A DNA stretch of 64,000 bases from Lycorma delicatula (taxonomy: Eukaryota > Arthropoda > Insecta > Hemiptera > Fulgoridae): NCBI RefSeq assembly GCF_047948215.1, contig NC_134460.1, positions 127,766,324-127,830,323 of the forward strand, written 5' to 3'. Below the pieces are notes generated by a model that was given only the letters and a program-made list of their open reading frames with translations, ran no database searches and was not told the DNA's origin. A program made the translations under genes and the position numbers. Shown here one piece after another: positions 33,423 to 45,333 of the stretch (position 1 is its first letter; every line of letters begins with the position of its first letter).

Positions 33423-35828
33423 AAATCACACTCACACACATATGTGAGTTTGTTTGTATTCCCTATAATAAACTAGAAGCAAAATGTTTTCTAGTAGCAT
33501 ATAAGTTTCCTTTCATATTTTCTTTCCCCTTTTTTCTCTAATATCAATGATATATTTTTTCACATAAATTGTTTATTAAAATCTTATTTATCATTGTCTG
33601 TTTCTTCAATAATAAGTGATGAATTGTGGACTGCTTATCATACCATACAGTTTTTCTCTCAACTGGATTTATACACGTTCCAATTTTCTTATAATATATT
33701 TATAATATAATATATTTTTAAATCCTGCAGTATTTTGTAAATAATAATAATTATAACTCTCATAGTATTTTAGAGTAGAATTATATAATAGAATGTATTT
33801 TTAGAAGGTCATATTGAACTAATCATGACTTTCGGTTTGGGAGTCAAATGAATGTCCACCAAAAATTCACAAACAGAAGAGTGAAAAAAAAAAGACAGAA
33901 GATAACGAAAAACTGGAGTTATTTACAGTAATAGTTAAGCTTCTTATGAAAGGTCGCGGTTTTTCGTTGACTAAAAAAAACATACACTAACATGATAACC
34001 AGTAATACCGCTTTGTTATGCATTTAATTTATATAAAAACAATTAAATTAATATTCTATATAACTATTAAATATTCATTAATTGAAAGTTTACATGTTTT
34101 TACTCTTTTTCTCATCGCAAAAAAATGAAACCGCCATTTTTATTCTTTTCTCATAGCAAGCAAACGTACGTTTCGTCTATTATTTGTCAGATAGTGCAGG
34201 CTACAATCATATGTTTTACTCTTTTCAAAAATTGAAACCGTTAAACCTCGCGGCCACACCTTCTAACACGTAATGGATGCGTAATTTGTTTCATATAAGC
34301 CGCGTAAAAATTGGTAAATAAAATAATAATAATAAAATTAAACATATAAATTTAAAAAAATGAATTAAATTTAAAATAAATAAATTAAAAAAATAATATT
34401 AACTAATTTTTTTTCTTATAAGATATATCAAATAAAAATACATTAATATAAATTATAAATATAACAAAATATTTTTATTGTTGTGTTTTCAATCCATTTA
34501 CAACGGATTTCTGTAACAAATTGCGGTAATTATTCTATACTCAGATTAGAATTTTCGGATTAAAATCCCAAATAAATAAAAAGCAAGCTACTCAATCGTT
34601 AAGAGTAACATCAATTTAGAGTAATATTATTCAGCTATTTATTATACTGTAATTTAAACAGCGCGTAAAATTTTTTTTCCCAATTTTTTGTATTACTTAA
34701 TTTATTAAATGTATTTCTCTGCGTTTGAAGCAAAAAACTCTGTTTTAAGGAAATTTGAGCGTAGCTAATAATATTCAGTTACTTTGCATATCAATCTTCT
34801 TTTTGAATTCGGAGCAAACAATTGTTTTATGGGCTCCTTTTCAACTAAAAATATTCTTTTGGGGTAATGAGATTCAAATACTTTTACAATGAAATTGATT
34901 TTTTGCAGGTTGTGATTTTCTATTAACCAATAACGTCCTTTATCTGAAATTTCATACAAAACTAGAATAATTACTGTAAATATCTTTCATTTATTTTTTA
35001 CATAATTTTTTTATTTGCATCTGATGAATTATAAATTAAACCAATTTGTGAATTTTGATTTCGAAACTAATTTTTTTTCTTTTCAATTCCCTGTTGGTAA
35101 CGTTTTCGTAATTTTTCAATTTAATCTATTTTCTTAATTAACACAACTTAAATAAATAAATAAATTTCTAATTTATAAAAATTATAAATATTTATAACAA
35201 AAGATATATATTTTTTTATATGAAATGATAATAACTCATAAAACAAAATAAATTTCTATCTTATAATAAAATTAATGTTTATAAAATCTATGTATAGGAT
35301 GAACAATAACATGTTTTTCTTTTCCTGAATTTACCATCAAGATTGGTAGTCAACTCTTCCCAAGAAGCTAACCAGTACTTTAACCAAATTGGAATGTAAA
35401 AGTTGTGTTACTCGTGTATGTTTTCGTGAAAGATCGATATCCGACAAATGTCGATATTTTCCAGTGAATGTCGACAGATATCAAACCCGTCGGTGGAAGA
35501 CCGAAATATTTTCTTAATAGGACCTTCACCGATATATGTCGACAAACACAAATAATGGTGGGAGTCGAAACTATAGCTAGAAATTAGAAAAAAAATCACC
35601 CAATTCCAATTTCCAAGGTAAAAAATACATTATTAGGAACCCTCGCAAAAAAAAGAGGAAGTTTAAATATAAGTCAAACATAACCTAACGCTCACTTCGT
35701 TCGCTAACCTCGTCTAATTAACGTTAAACATACACACTGTATATAATATTCTCCAAGAATGGAGGGAATTATCAAATTCGCCGCATTTACAAAAAAGATT
35801 TAATCAAATTTTTAGCATTTTATAAACT
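33420..35828. other. AT-rich DNA, nothing recognised
   Basis: 2.4 kb of AT-rich DNA. Minus frames at 34765-34959 and 35408-35599 are short and unrecognised. A 'cgatatNtgtcgaca' motif recurs three times at 35.44-35.55 kb. Confidence 0.4.
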
Positions 35829-36375
35829 GTAACAGTACAAGGTGAAAAGATAAAGATGATACAATTTGCTGATGATATAGTAATTCTAGCTGAGAGTAAA
35901 AAGGATTTAGAAGAAACAATAAATGGCATAGATGAAGTCCTACGCAAGAACTACCGCATGAAAATAAACAAGAACAAAACGAAAGTAATGAAATGTACTA
36001 GAAATAACAAAGATGGACCACTGAAGGTGAAAAGATTATGGAGGTAGAAGAATTTTGTTATTTGGGAAGTAGAATTACTAAAGATGGACGAAGCAGGAGC
36101 GATATAAAATGCCGAATAGCACAGGCGAAACGAGTCTTCAGTCAGAAATATAATTTGTTTACCTCAAAAATTAATTTAAATGTCAGGAAAAGATTTTTGA
36201 AAGTATATGTTTGGAGTGTCGCTTTATATGGAAGTGAAACTTGGACGATAGGAGTATATGAGAAGAAAAGATTAGAAGCTTTTGAAATGTGGTGGTAGAG
36301 GAGAATCTTAAAAATCAAATGGATGGATAAAGTGACAAATGAAGAGGTGTTGCGGCAAATAAATGAAGAAAGAAG
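35829..36375 (+). pseudogene. LINE-1 family of this window, internal fragment (copy 2)
   Basis: It corresponds to 53079-53640 of the long element. It starts at 'gtaacagtacaaggtg', keeps the active-site box 'FADDIVILAES' (35867-35899), and continues through 'EEFCYLGSRITKDGRS' to 'TWTIGVYEKK'. About 13 bp are missing near 36030 relative to the long copy, shifting the frame, and a TAG replaces a codon at 36297. Unlike an ordinary LINE insertion it also lacks the 3' end and oligo(A), so a later deletion or rearrangement removed it. Confidence 0.85.
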
Positions 36376-37610
36376 TTTTGATATGTCGAAGGTGCAGAAA
36401 TCAGGGCAAAATTCTTCACCCATCACTCGCTAAAGAAGCATTTCCGAACTTCTTTTATATGAACTTTCTTCTTTATTCTCGCCAGTAGAACATGTCCTGA
36501 AACTATGTTACATCCTTCTTTTTATAAATAATTTTTACCGTTAATTTCTGATATTGAATAATTATTACACTAATAAAACTAATGAAATAACATATATATA
36601 TATATATAACTAGTATTAACACGTATAACTTCCCACATGTAACAATAAATAAGATGATTGATGTAGAATAGAAGAGTTATTGTGATATAAATGGAGCATA
36701 GATGTATAGAAGGCGAAGATGTGGAAGGTCTAAGTAGGTGCAGGCTAATCATATTCAAGCTATCTTAACGATGACGTAGTAACACAGGCTTCATTTTACA
36801 CTATACATTATAAAATATTGCATTAAAATATTCAGGATTTTTTCGTATTCATTTTTTTTTTTTTTTTGTGGCATCATCTGTTTAACTATATAGGAATAAA
36901 TTTTCATTTATTCATATTTCCTACCTTTTATTCATTCTCATTCTAAGTATTCAATAAATTTCCATATCTCGCCGACAGACCTTTAAATTCACATGTTCAC
37001 TCTTTCCTTTTCTTATTGGATAATGTCAAGATGGTGTACAGGTGGATGAATATAGTGGATATATGCATGGTGGTGTGAGCAGTAACAGCTACGGCTGAAG
37101 CAGAATATGCCATCTTTATCAATCCACTATTTTTATATACATAGTCTATATCCACTACCTCAGTTTACTAGACAGATCATCCTTCAAACCTTCAAACTAC
37201 TGTCTTGTTTGGTTTACGTTGTACAATACACCTATAGTAATAGGTAAATAAAATATTAGAAGAGTAGTGAATTTATGTATATACTGAACATCTAAACATA
37301 CTTATTCAGTTTATTTTCCACTTCGATACTGACCAATAGTAAAAATAAAATAAATGTAATACTGTATATATATATATATATATAAAGTTTGAATAACGTG
37401 GAATATATTTTCTATAATTTTGTATAAATAGTAAGGGAGTTGAAAACCTTATTAGGGATTAGTTATAAGTCGTTTTTTCCAAGCGACAGCAGAAATTAAT
37501 ATACACTTCTTAAAATTCTAAATATTTTAGTAAAAAAAAAAAAAAACATAGAAACATTATTACTATTTTTATATTGTTATATTATTCTTAATTTTTGTGA
37601 TTTAAATACA
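36376..37610. other. AT-rich DNA with small AT microsatellites
   Basis: AT runs lie at about 36591-36610 and 37368-37385, with a poly(A) tract near 37530. No gene or shared repeat was recognised. Confidence 0.4.
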
Positions 37611-37612
37611 AA

Positions 37613-38100
37613 TCAGTAAGAAATATAATTTGTTTACATCAAAAATTAATTTAAATGTCAGGAAAAGATTTTTGAAAGTGTATGTTTGGAGTGTCGCTTT
37701 ATATGGAAGTGAAACTTGGACAATCGGAGTATCTGAGAAGAAAAGATTAGAACTTTTGAAATGTGGTGCTATAGAAGAATGTTAAAAATTAGATGGGTGG
37801 ATAAAGTGACAAATGAAGAGGTATTGCGACAAATAGATGAAGAAAGAAGCATTTGGAAAAATATAGTTAAAAGAAGAGACAGACTTATAAGCCACATACT
37901 AAGGCATCCTGGAATAGTCGCTTTAATATTGGAAGGACAGGTAGAAGGAAAAAATTTTGTAGGCAGGCCACGTTTGGAATATGTAAAACAAATTGTTAGG
38001 GATGTTGATGTAGAGGGTATACTGAAATGAATGACTAGCACTAGATAGGGAATCTTGGAGAGCTGCATCAAACCAGTCAAATGACTGAAGACAAAAAAAA
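37613..38100 (+). pseudogene. LINE-1 family of this window, 3' fragment (copy 3)
   Basis: It starts at 'tcagtaagaaatataatttg', matches 53402-53890 closely, and ends with 'aaatgactgaagac' and an oligo(A). It encodes the C-terminus ('VYVWSVALYGSETWTIGVSE', 'HILRHPGIVALILEGQVEG'). Single-base losses occur in the 'KRLELLK' region near 37749 and around 38025. It is the closest relative in the window to the long copy. Being 5' truncated with an A tail is standard for LINE insertion. Confidence 0.88.
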
Positions 38101-38228
38101 AATACAAATAATGAAATAATGTAAAATTTCACACCTAAGAAAGTTAAAATAATGTAAATAATAAAAAAAGAATCAAACAACGGAGGAAAAAATAAAGAGG
38201 ATTTATTTCTTTTCCTTCAACAGAAAAA

Positions 38229-38411
38229 CTATTTACCATCAATAACTTGGTTTAATTGTTTAATGCACTTTTCCATTCTGGGTTGTGTAACTTCAATATA
38301 TTTCTTACAACATTTAGTATTAATTATTTCCTTCATAATACGCAAACGTTTGCTTTCGATATATTCATTAGAATAACTGCTAGATTTTCTTTCCACTACT
38401 AAATTAGGCAA
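38229..38411 (-). CDS. Possible terminal exon, about 60 codons (unrecognised)
   Basis: The minus-strand frame is open from 'ccaacag' (forward about 38412-38418, a possible splice acceptor) to TAG at 38229-38231. Sequence is balanced and protein-like: 'NEYIESKRLRIMKEIINTKC' then 'EVTQPRMEKCIKQLNQVIDG'. An AATAAA lies about 35 bp after the stop (forward TTTATT near 38195-38205), as for a 3' exon. No upstream exon was found in the anonymous DNA beyond 38.4 kb and no family is recognised. It may be a chance frame. Confidence 0.3.
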   Translation of the reverse strand: MPNLVVERKSSSYSNEYIESKRLRIMKEIINTKCCKKYIEVTQPRMEKCIKQLNQVIDGK

Positions 38412-38419
38412 CTGTTGGT

Positions 38420-39160
38420 TATTTTATTACATGACCTTACTATTAACAAATTGTTCTACAGTACTTTAATAAAAAATTAAATACAAATTCAGATAGAAAT
38501 TCCTACTGCACGACAAATTCCTACTGCACACATTAAAAAAAACTTTTATATCCAATTTCATTTTTATCAATATTTGGTTAATACTAAATTCTATATAACG
38601 TTTTATTTTTCGTATGCTAATCGACTTTTAGTGTCCTCATATAATATCTTTTTGTTATCTGAATATCAAAGTAATAATTTTCGTAACTGTTATTCTGCAT
38701 TTAAGGTTTTACCTCAATATTTACTTTAAAATTAAATTTTCTATCTATCTCTGAATCAATAACGTTCTAATAATCTTCTCACTCATTGTTAAGTTTTTTT
38801 CAGATTTTTTAAAAATCTTTCATTGACTTTACATATTCATATGTATACACTGTTACTAGAAATGGATTTTAAAAGTCTTTAAAAGATCTATAAAAAAAAA
38901 TATAATTAATTATTTTTCGATATATAAAGCGAATCAGGAGGAAAGGGAAATAATTTAGGAACTAATGCTAGAACATGAAGTAAGGAAAATAATTCATATA
39001 AACATATGTCAAAAAACGCTTTGTTATTGATTTATACTACTGGAATATTTCGCTCGGATTCCAGTTCTCTCGGTGAAATGAGGTTATATTGAAAATTTTA
39101 AGGAGTTATATAAGGGAAAAACTTGACGGTTTCTTATGAATTTTTACTTGAAAAATTGAT
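38420..39160. other. AT-rich DNA, nothing recognised
   Basis: A duplicated 'attcctactgcac' motif lies near 38498-38527. Otherwise nothing. Confidence 0.4.
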
Positions 39161-39497
39161 AAAATAGGTCCTAGAACTATATTTTCCGTATTTTTCATGA
39201 TATCCAACGTTAAACTGAAACGTTCGGTGACAAAAGACGTTTTTTTTTAGGTTTGATATAAAATAATTTTGTTAGATGACTGATAAATGCGAAAAATTTT
39301 ATTATCCATACTTGTAGAGAATTGAATTCTGGGAAGATTTATGTAATAAAGTTTATAAAAAAAAGGTTAAACAAACAACACATGGAATTCACATCGGTGA
39401 TCTGAAGAAAACCCGCATTCTACAGTTGAATCAAATTTCTCTACGATTGGTCAACCATTGGTCAACCAATGGCTTGATCAACAACCATAAAGCCTTT

Positions 39498-39541
39498 CTT
39501 TCATACTAGGACAACGTATAAATGTTGTCCTAGTATGAAAG
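39498..39541. repeat. Perfect 18-bp stem hairpin plus third copy
   Basis: 'ctttcatactaggacaac' (39498-39515) pairs exactly with 'gttgtcctagtatgaaag' (39524-39541), loop 8 nt. A third partial copy, 'cctagtatgaaagt', follows near 39576, separated by 'tctccc' repeats. It lies inside the inverted-arm element. Confidence 0.85.
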
Positions 39542-39699
39542 TTCTCCCAAGTATCTCCCTAGATCCCAAGATCTCCCTAGTATGAAAGTTATCTCCTAAT
39601 TATTTGGGAGAATTATGTGGAATGTTAAAACAATGGATTTCTTACAGTGCTCAAAAATGTCTCATCATCTCATTTCAGGAATGAAGTAAGACAATTCTT

Positions 39700-39842
39700 A
39701 CTTCAACTACTCGTTTGCATTCTCAATGCAGTTTTTTTCATCAACGAACGCAAAGATATCATTAGGTTGGCGACAGAAAATATAAGAAAACGAGCGAAAA
39801 AGTGCATCGATATCAGTGGTGCAATTTTCGAACATTTATTGT
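39700..39842 (+). pseudogene. DDE transposase C-terminus scrap
   Basis: The plus frame ends 'RLATENIRKRAKKCIDISGA' then 'IFEHLL' and TAA. The F-E-H-L ending after a Cys-containing helix is the usual C-terminus of insect DDE_3-type transposases (compare the endings near 8.2 and 18.5 kb). The rest of the protein is not recognisable upstream. It lies between the two inverted arms. Confidence 0.4.
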
Positions 39843-40429
39843 AAGTTAATACAATCTACATTGAGTATTCATTTAAAATAAATTAAAAGTATTTTAAATA
39901 AATTAAAAGTTATTTTAAAAATCTAAATTTATGTACTAAAAACCAGCTGTTTTAATTTTTAACAAATTCAAACATTTTTCTGTTAATTTAAATGCTGTTT
40001 TGATTTTAATAATCTTTGTTTCATAGACTTTATTACATACATTTTCTCAGAATTAAACTCTATAAAATTTTTATAAAAAGATTTACGCATTTATCAGTCA
40101 TTTTACAAGGTTATTGTATTTCAAACCTAAAAATACATGTTTTTCGCACCGAATTCTTTGTTTTACTTTGGATATAATGAAAACTATGGGAGATACATTT
40201 CTGGGACCTGTTTAATTCATTTTTTTTTAGTCAAAATCTATAAAGGAAAAGAAAAAGAATTTCAAACCCACCTAAGAGAATAATTTCTACCAAGCACCTA
40301 TATATTAGGTATGATAACAAAATAATGAGAATATAAATTTTCATCAAAATTAATTTACCTATTCTTTTATATTGATATTGCCCCAAATCAATCGATGCAA
40401 ATTGTCCTAAAGTTCAGTTAATCAGTGGA

Positions 40430-41230
40430 AACAATAAAATTTTGCAGGGGCAATTATTGGAGAATACAGAAGCTGTGGCCGTATGGTGTTCTTTTTGGCA
40501 AAATAATCATGAATTAGTAGTGAAGTGTGAGTTGGAAGGTTATCGTGATGCAAAATCTAAGAATTTTTCACCCATATTTGGAATCGTTTTCTTCTAACTG
40601 CTTCACTAAACGGCGTAAAAATACTAAGTAATACTTTTATTGACCGTACAACGTAATAATAAGAGTCGGTAATGGTTGACGTTATTTTCACCGAAAAAAA
40701 AACAATAGCAGAACCTTAATTCGTTTGAATTTGGTGTGCTATTGACAACTATTTTCTTTAGAAAGCTTCCACTGAGATTGTTGAATTTTTATTTCAATAT
40801 CATAACCTACTCCCATGTTTCGTCATCTCTTATGACGACTTTTCAGTTATCATTAATGAAAACTAACAAAACTATCAATATTCTGGGATATATTTGCAAT
40901 GTTGCTTTTGTTGATAATTTAACAGTTTTGAATAAACTTTGATGTTACTATTTTGATACCAAAATGTCAGTCAAAATTGTTTTACACCACCTATAAAAGA
41001 TTTCAATCTCTTTAACAAATTCTCTAATAGTGATTTGATGATGAATGATCATAACGCTTTTTATTTGGTCGATATTTTTATCGATTATTGGCGTATTAGG
41101 ACGTCCAATCCTTTTTTCATTTTCAACAACTTCATAACCTTCCTGAAACCGCTTCGTAACCACTCATTAACTGTTTGTAATGACAAAAAAACTTCACTAA
41201 AATCCTTATTTAATATTATCACTTAACTAG
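40430..41230 (-). pseudogene. mariner transposase, decayed
   Basis: In minus order: 'RFQEGYEVVENEKRIGRPNT' (41.15-41.09 kb) and 'QITIREFVKEIEI' (the DNA-binding region); 'DETWEYGYDIEIKIQQSQWK' (about 40.83-40.77 kb, D-E-T-W with the first catalytic Asp); then after frameshifts 'HHDN' with the second Asp at forward 40539-40547, and a Y-S-P block near 40.46 kb where the third Asp of the expected DD34D triad is lost. The protein, normally about 345 residues, is broken by several frame changes. I did not resolve TIRs. Confidence 0.8.
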
Positions 41231-41239
41231 ACATTATTC

Positions 41240-43010
41240 CGTTATTAGCGCAAAGTTTAATGTAAATTAAATCATTCTAAAACCAAATAAAACGCCTTTT
41301 GTAAAAAAATACATTTAAAATTAATGTTTAAATATTATTAATATTACTCGGCTGTCCAATATAGTTGAAAATATTGATAGACATTATAGACAGTGCTGCC
41401 ATCGCGGGAAAAATACGAATTCCGTCGAAAAGGTATCGCGCAGAATTAAAAATATTCTCTTTATTTTTTTATCACACCTCTTACACTCGCACAAATTTGA
41501 AATTACAAGTAAATAACTCCAAGAAAAGTTTTGGAGTTAAAAATCATAAGTTGTATATTATATATTATTTTTAAATTGTTGAATTGTTTTTAATAATATA
41601 AAATAATAAGTATTCTCTTACATGTACTAAAGTCGTAGAGGAAAACATTTTGTAATTGCTTCTTTTTTATAAAGATCAGAGATCAATTTTATCATTTTGT
41701 TTTTAAAAAAATATAATGATATTAGATATAACAAATATTAAACATCTAAAAAAAACAAAACAAAGAATTAAATAATAAATAAATTTATTGATTTGTGTAT
41801 TAGATTTTTCTAAATGATTAATGATGATAGTGGAAAGGAAAAAACTTGATTCCAAATTTATAAAAGGTACAGAAGTAATATTAATATAAAGCTTTATTTA
41901 AATAACACGGTTTATCAAAAATACTTTTAATTTATTTTTTGAATTATTTAAAGTCAATAATAACAAAAGAAATACATAGTTAAACATTTATTCAAGCATA
42001 TGATATCAACTTTACTGATATAATTTAACATCATTTATATTGCTCTAACGTATCAACCATCCATCCATTCATATTCTCTTAGGATATAAATAGCTAGTTA
42101 TAACGAGAAGAGTTCTAGAACATAAATTATTAAAATTATTCAATAAGTTATTCAGATAGTGTGCGCATATGTTGTTTAATATGATGGTGTAATGTATAAC
42201 ATTAAATCATAATATAGTAACGTAAGTAATTTTATACTTTATATATTTTACTTATAACATCTACAATCTCTAAATACTGTACATATTTTTCCAATAATTT
42301 ATCTAGGAAAAATAACTTTCTAATAATATTTAAACCTAAGTTAATTAAATTTCTAATTTCTGTTACGTCGCCAAGCTTATATATTCTTTGATAGATTCTC
42401 CTTATAATAACACAAGAAGACCATTTTTAAAGTTTAAAATTAATAATTTTTAAGAATTTTGATTTTACTCTCAATGAGTTAATTTTTTTTTTCAGATGTT
42501 TTATTTCAATATGAAAACTATGAATTTAAAATTAATTTTAAATTTCTTAAAACAAGCTGTAACAATGTAAAAGAAAAATAAAAGTTTATTTCCGTAATTT
42601 ATGTTTTCTATATTATTATTTTTATAGATTTATTATTTAAATAGCTTGTAAAAATGGGAAAAAAACTACCATGCTTACAGCCAGATTTTGAATTAATTAG
42701 AACAATACTACTCTTGAATTTAGTATTATGATTTTTCTAAAAAAAATTCATGAAGATTTTGATAAGATTCGTTGTTAGAAATAACATTTTTCATCGATTA
42801 ACAAAGAGAACACCTCATAAACCATTTACACTAAACTAACTTTAGATTTTAAGAAGTCATCATTTGTAGATTAAAAAAAAAATTAATATAAAAGTAAAAC
42901 ATAAATAAAATAGATATAAAAGAAATTGCTAAATGAATAGAAAAAATTTAAGTTTTGATGTAGATTATACTTTAAGCTAATATTTTTTATTAAATAATGT
43001 TTTAGTTTTC
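41240..43010. other. AT-rich DNA, nothing recognised
   Basis: No supported gene. The start may include the right end of the mariner relic ('cggctgtccaatatag' near 41350). Confidence 0.4.
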
Positions 43011-43017
43011 ACATTTT

Positions 43018-43605
43018 TACTTTCCCATCTAGCGCTATAGCAGAGCTGCAGCTGTAGAAGGGAAAGTATTGTAATCGGTCAAATTTGGGTATATGCTTTC
43101 ATCGGATCTTGACGTTTTTGCACCTAAGCAATCCAAAAACCAAAAAACCGTATGAAAATTTTGCGGATATCACGTATGTACGTGTGTGTATTCGGAGTAG
43201 TGCTCTAAATCAATTATACCTCAGAACTACTGGACCGATTTTGACCAAAGTTGGTCAGATTACTCCTATATATAGGGTTTGAGGCCATTAAATTTTCAAT
43301 TTAAAAGGTCAAGTGGGTGAGGCTGTAGAGCAAGGTCACTCTCAGTATCTCAAAATTTCACCTAATTAAGATTTTATTTTTCTTAGGCATATTGTTAACA
43401 ATTAAAAAATAATATTTCCAACAAAAAAAAGTTAGTAAAATCACACCCTCAAACTGAAAAAAATGCTCTAAACTAGTGGTTAAGTGGGTATGCTGCATCA
43501 GTAGTACCCCCTGTCACCACAAGAAGTGCTAGTGTAGCACCGACATGCTAAATTGTGTGTGTTGCATGTGTAAGCCGCGTAACGGGAAAGTCCTACAACT
43601 GTGTT
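43018..43605 (+). repeat. Dispersed-type family G with hairpin start
   Basis: It begins 'tactttcccatctagcgc', followed by 'gcagagctgcagctgtagaa' and 'gggaaagt', and has near its end 'cgggaaagtcctacaac', so actttccc/gggaaagt occurs inverted at both ends. Inside is 'actactggaccgattttgac', a phrase common in insect noncoding repeats. It has one copy here, so family status rests on that resemblance. The 65-codon frame at 43085-43282 is not called. Confidence 0.4.
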
Positions 43606-44285
43606 GTCAGCTTTTTGATGTTATATAAATATTAGTAAATTATTATTTTTTTTTATTATTCAATTAGTTTGCTTTTATATTGAAAACTATATTTAATACC
43701 AACTGATTTTGAATGTTTAACATCCTAAATGTGCATAAGTTTCAGAGTATAATATTTTTTAAATGATTCTTGAGCGTTTTTCTTGACTTTTGTTAATTCA
43801 AATATAATTAAGAATAGCTGTTCCATTTTTCCATGTTTGTTTTTTAATTTTTAAGTATTTTTTCAAGGAACGAATAAGGGTAAACTGCAAAAGATAAGAG
43901 TAGTGATTTTTTTTATTTTCAGTTGGATATTTGTTTGTTTTTATTTCGTTTTATTTTTTATTTTTCAAAAAAAAAAAAATTATCGTGATGAAATCAAATT
44001 CCCAGATAAAAAAAGAAACGAATTTCATTTCAGTACTAATGTTTTGGTATTGTTTTTTAAAAAGAAAAAAACACCATCTTTTTTTGAAACGACGGTTTAG
44101 AAAATATACTTAAGAAACAAGGAGTTGATAGTTGGGAAACTGACTTTATCAACAGCAACAGAAACTTTATAGTTGAAGAACTATAGAGGAGCAGCACCAA
44201 TAGTTTAAATCTGTTAAATCATCTCGTGAAAGTTTTCAATCGTAAGAACATCATTACCCTTAAAATTTGTTAGTTTTCTGAAGAA
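43606..44285. other. AT-rich DNA with poly(A)/poly(T) runs
   Basis: The two overlapping plus frames at 43903-44113 are K/F-rich products of A and T tracts. Nothing else was recognised. Confidence 0.45.
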
Positions 44286-44289
44286 AATA

Positions 44290-45013
44290 CTACTGCAAAA
44301 TGGCTGCACAACCAACGAATATCGACAATAAGAACCCCATCCCCAGAAATAAAGCGATAAAGAACGATGGAGGATCCATCCATCCAAAGCAATGGAAGAG
44401 GGGGAAAGCAAGGAGATGGATATTGATTCAGACTACCTGTAAAAGTAAGAACAATTTGTTTATATGTTTAATAAAAAACTAACTAAAGTTATTAAAAGCA
44501 ATTAATAAATATGTATTTATTAGAGGAAGTATAACGATTAACGGAATAATTAACATATTGTTCTTAGAGGTATTAAACACCTGCAACAAAGGAGGAAATT
44601 CCATATATCATATACAAAAGGAAAGTAGTTATATGGATGTGAAATTCAGTAACGACTAAAATCTAATACTAATACTATACCAGTTTGCATAATTCTGGGC
44701 GGGGAGGATGGGAAAAAGCAGAAGAAGCCAACAACCAAGCTTTAAAGATAATTAAAGAATTAAATAAATTATCGTGGGGAATGTGAAAAATTATCGTGGA
44801 CTGAAGATGAAATTATAATAGAGATATTTAATGTAACAAGACGACGACTGATACAAGGGGATACAACAAATTATATCATACGGATTTTGAAATAACACAG
44901 AACTTAGTATTGGGAAAATAAGATAGGTCCCGTCTAATATTAAATGCAACAAAAGTAGAAGACACTGGTCATACATGTCGTTTAAAAGAAAACTTATTAC
45001 TTAGAGAGGAATT
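44290..45013 (+). pseudogene. Unclassified decayed coding-like region
   Basis: Broken plus frames with balanced composition appear: 'MAAQPTNIDNKNPIPRNKAI' from 44300, 'GWEKAEEANNQALKIIKELN' near 44705-44770, 'WTEDEIIIEIFNVTRRRLIQ' near 44798-44860 and 'LILNATKVEDTGHTCRLKEN' near 44935-44990. The style suggests a retroelement gag or ORF1 followed by other domains, but I recognise no family. A SINE splits it, and related-looking sequence resumes at 45.34-45.60 kb. Confidence 0.3.
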
Positions 45014-45333
45014 AGACATAGTAACTAAATCCACCCGGTTGGTCTAGTGGTGAACTCGTCGTAGCAAATCAGCTGATTTTGAAGTCCAGAGTTCTAAGGT
45101 TCAAATCCTAGTAAAGGCAGTTACTTTTATACGGATTTGAATACTAGATCATGGATACCGATTTTCTTTGGTGATTGGATTTTTATTAACCAGACACCTC
45201 AGGAATGGTCGATCTGTGACTGTACAAAACTACACTTCATTTACATTCATACATATCATCCTCATTCATCCTCTGAAGTAATACCTTACTTCCGGAGGCT
45301 AAACAGAAAAAGAGAGAGACATAGTAAATAAAT
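45014..45333 (+). repeat. SINE-1, full length, 17-bp TSD (reference copy)
   Basis: The element 45031-45316 has an A box at 45040-45050 ('tggtctagtgg') and a B box at 45098-45108 ('ggttcaaatcc'), spaced as in tRNA genes. Its body is 'ttaaccagacacctcaggaa', 'catcctcattcatcctctga', and it ends 'acagaaaaagagag'. A direct repeat 'agacatagtaaNtaaat' flanks it at 45014-45030 and 45317-45333 with 16 of 17 bases identical. This is the best copy for defining the family boundaries. Confidence 0.92.

Larger units (their letters stand above)
39161..40215. mobile_element. Element with ~200-bp inverted arms
   Basis: The left arm 39161-39365 and right arm 40013-40215 are inverted relative to each other: 'aggtcctagaa' against 'aggtcccagaa', 'ttttaggtttga', 'atgactgataaatgcg', 'aattctgggaag' against 'aattctgagaaa', and 'tgtaataaagt' occur in the same order on opposite strands. 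About 650 bp lie between, including a strong hairpin and a transposase-like C-terminus. This is the architecture of a DNA transposon or foldback element with long inverted repeats. The outer limits are not sharp. Confidence 0.6.

Noticed and set aside
33248..33439. 63-codon minus frame with Tyr-Ile and Val-Cys repeats
   Set aside because: It is translated AC/AT microsatellite.
43903..44113. Two overlapping Phe/Lys-rich plus frames
   Set aside because: Products of T and A homopolymers.
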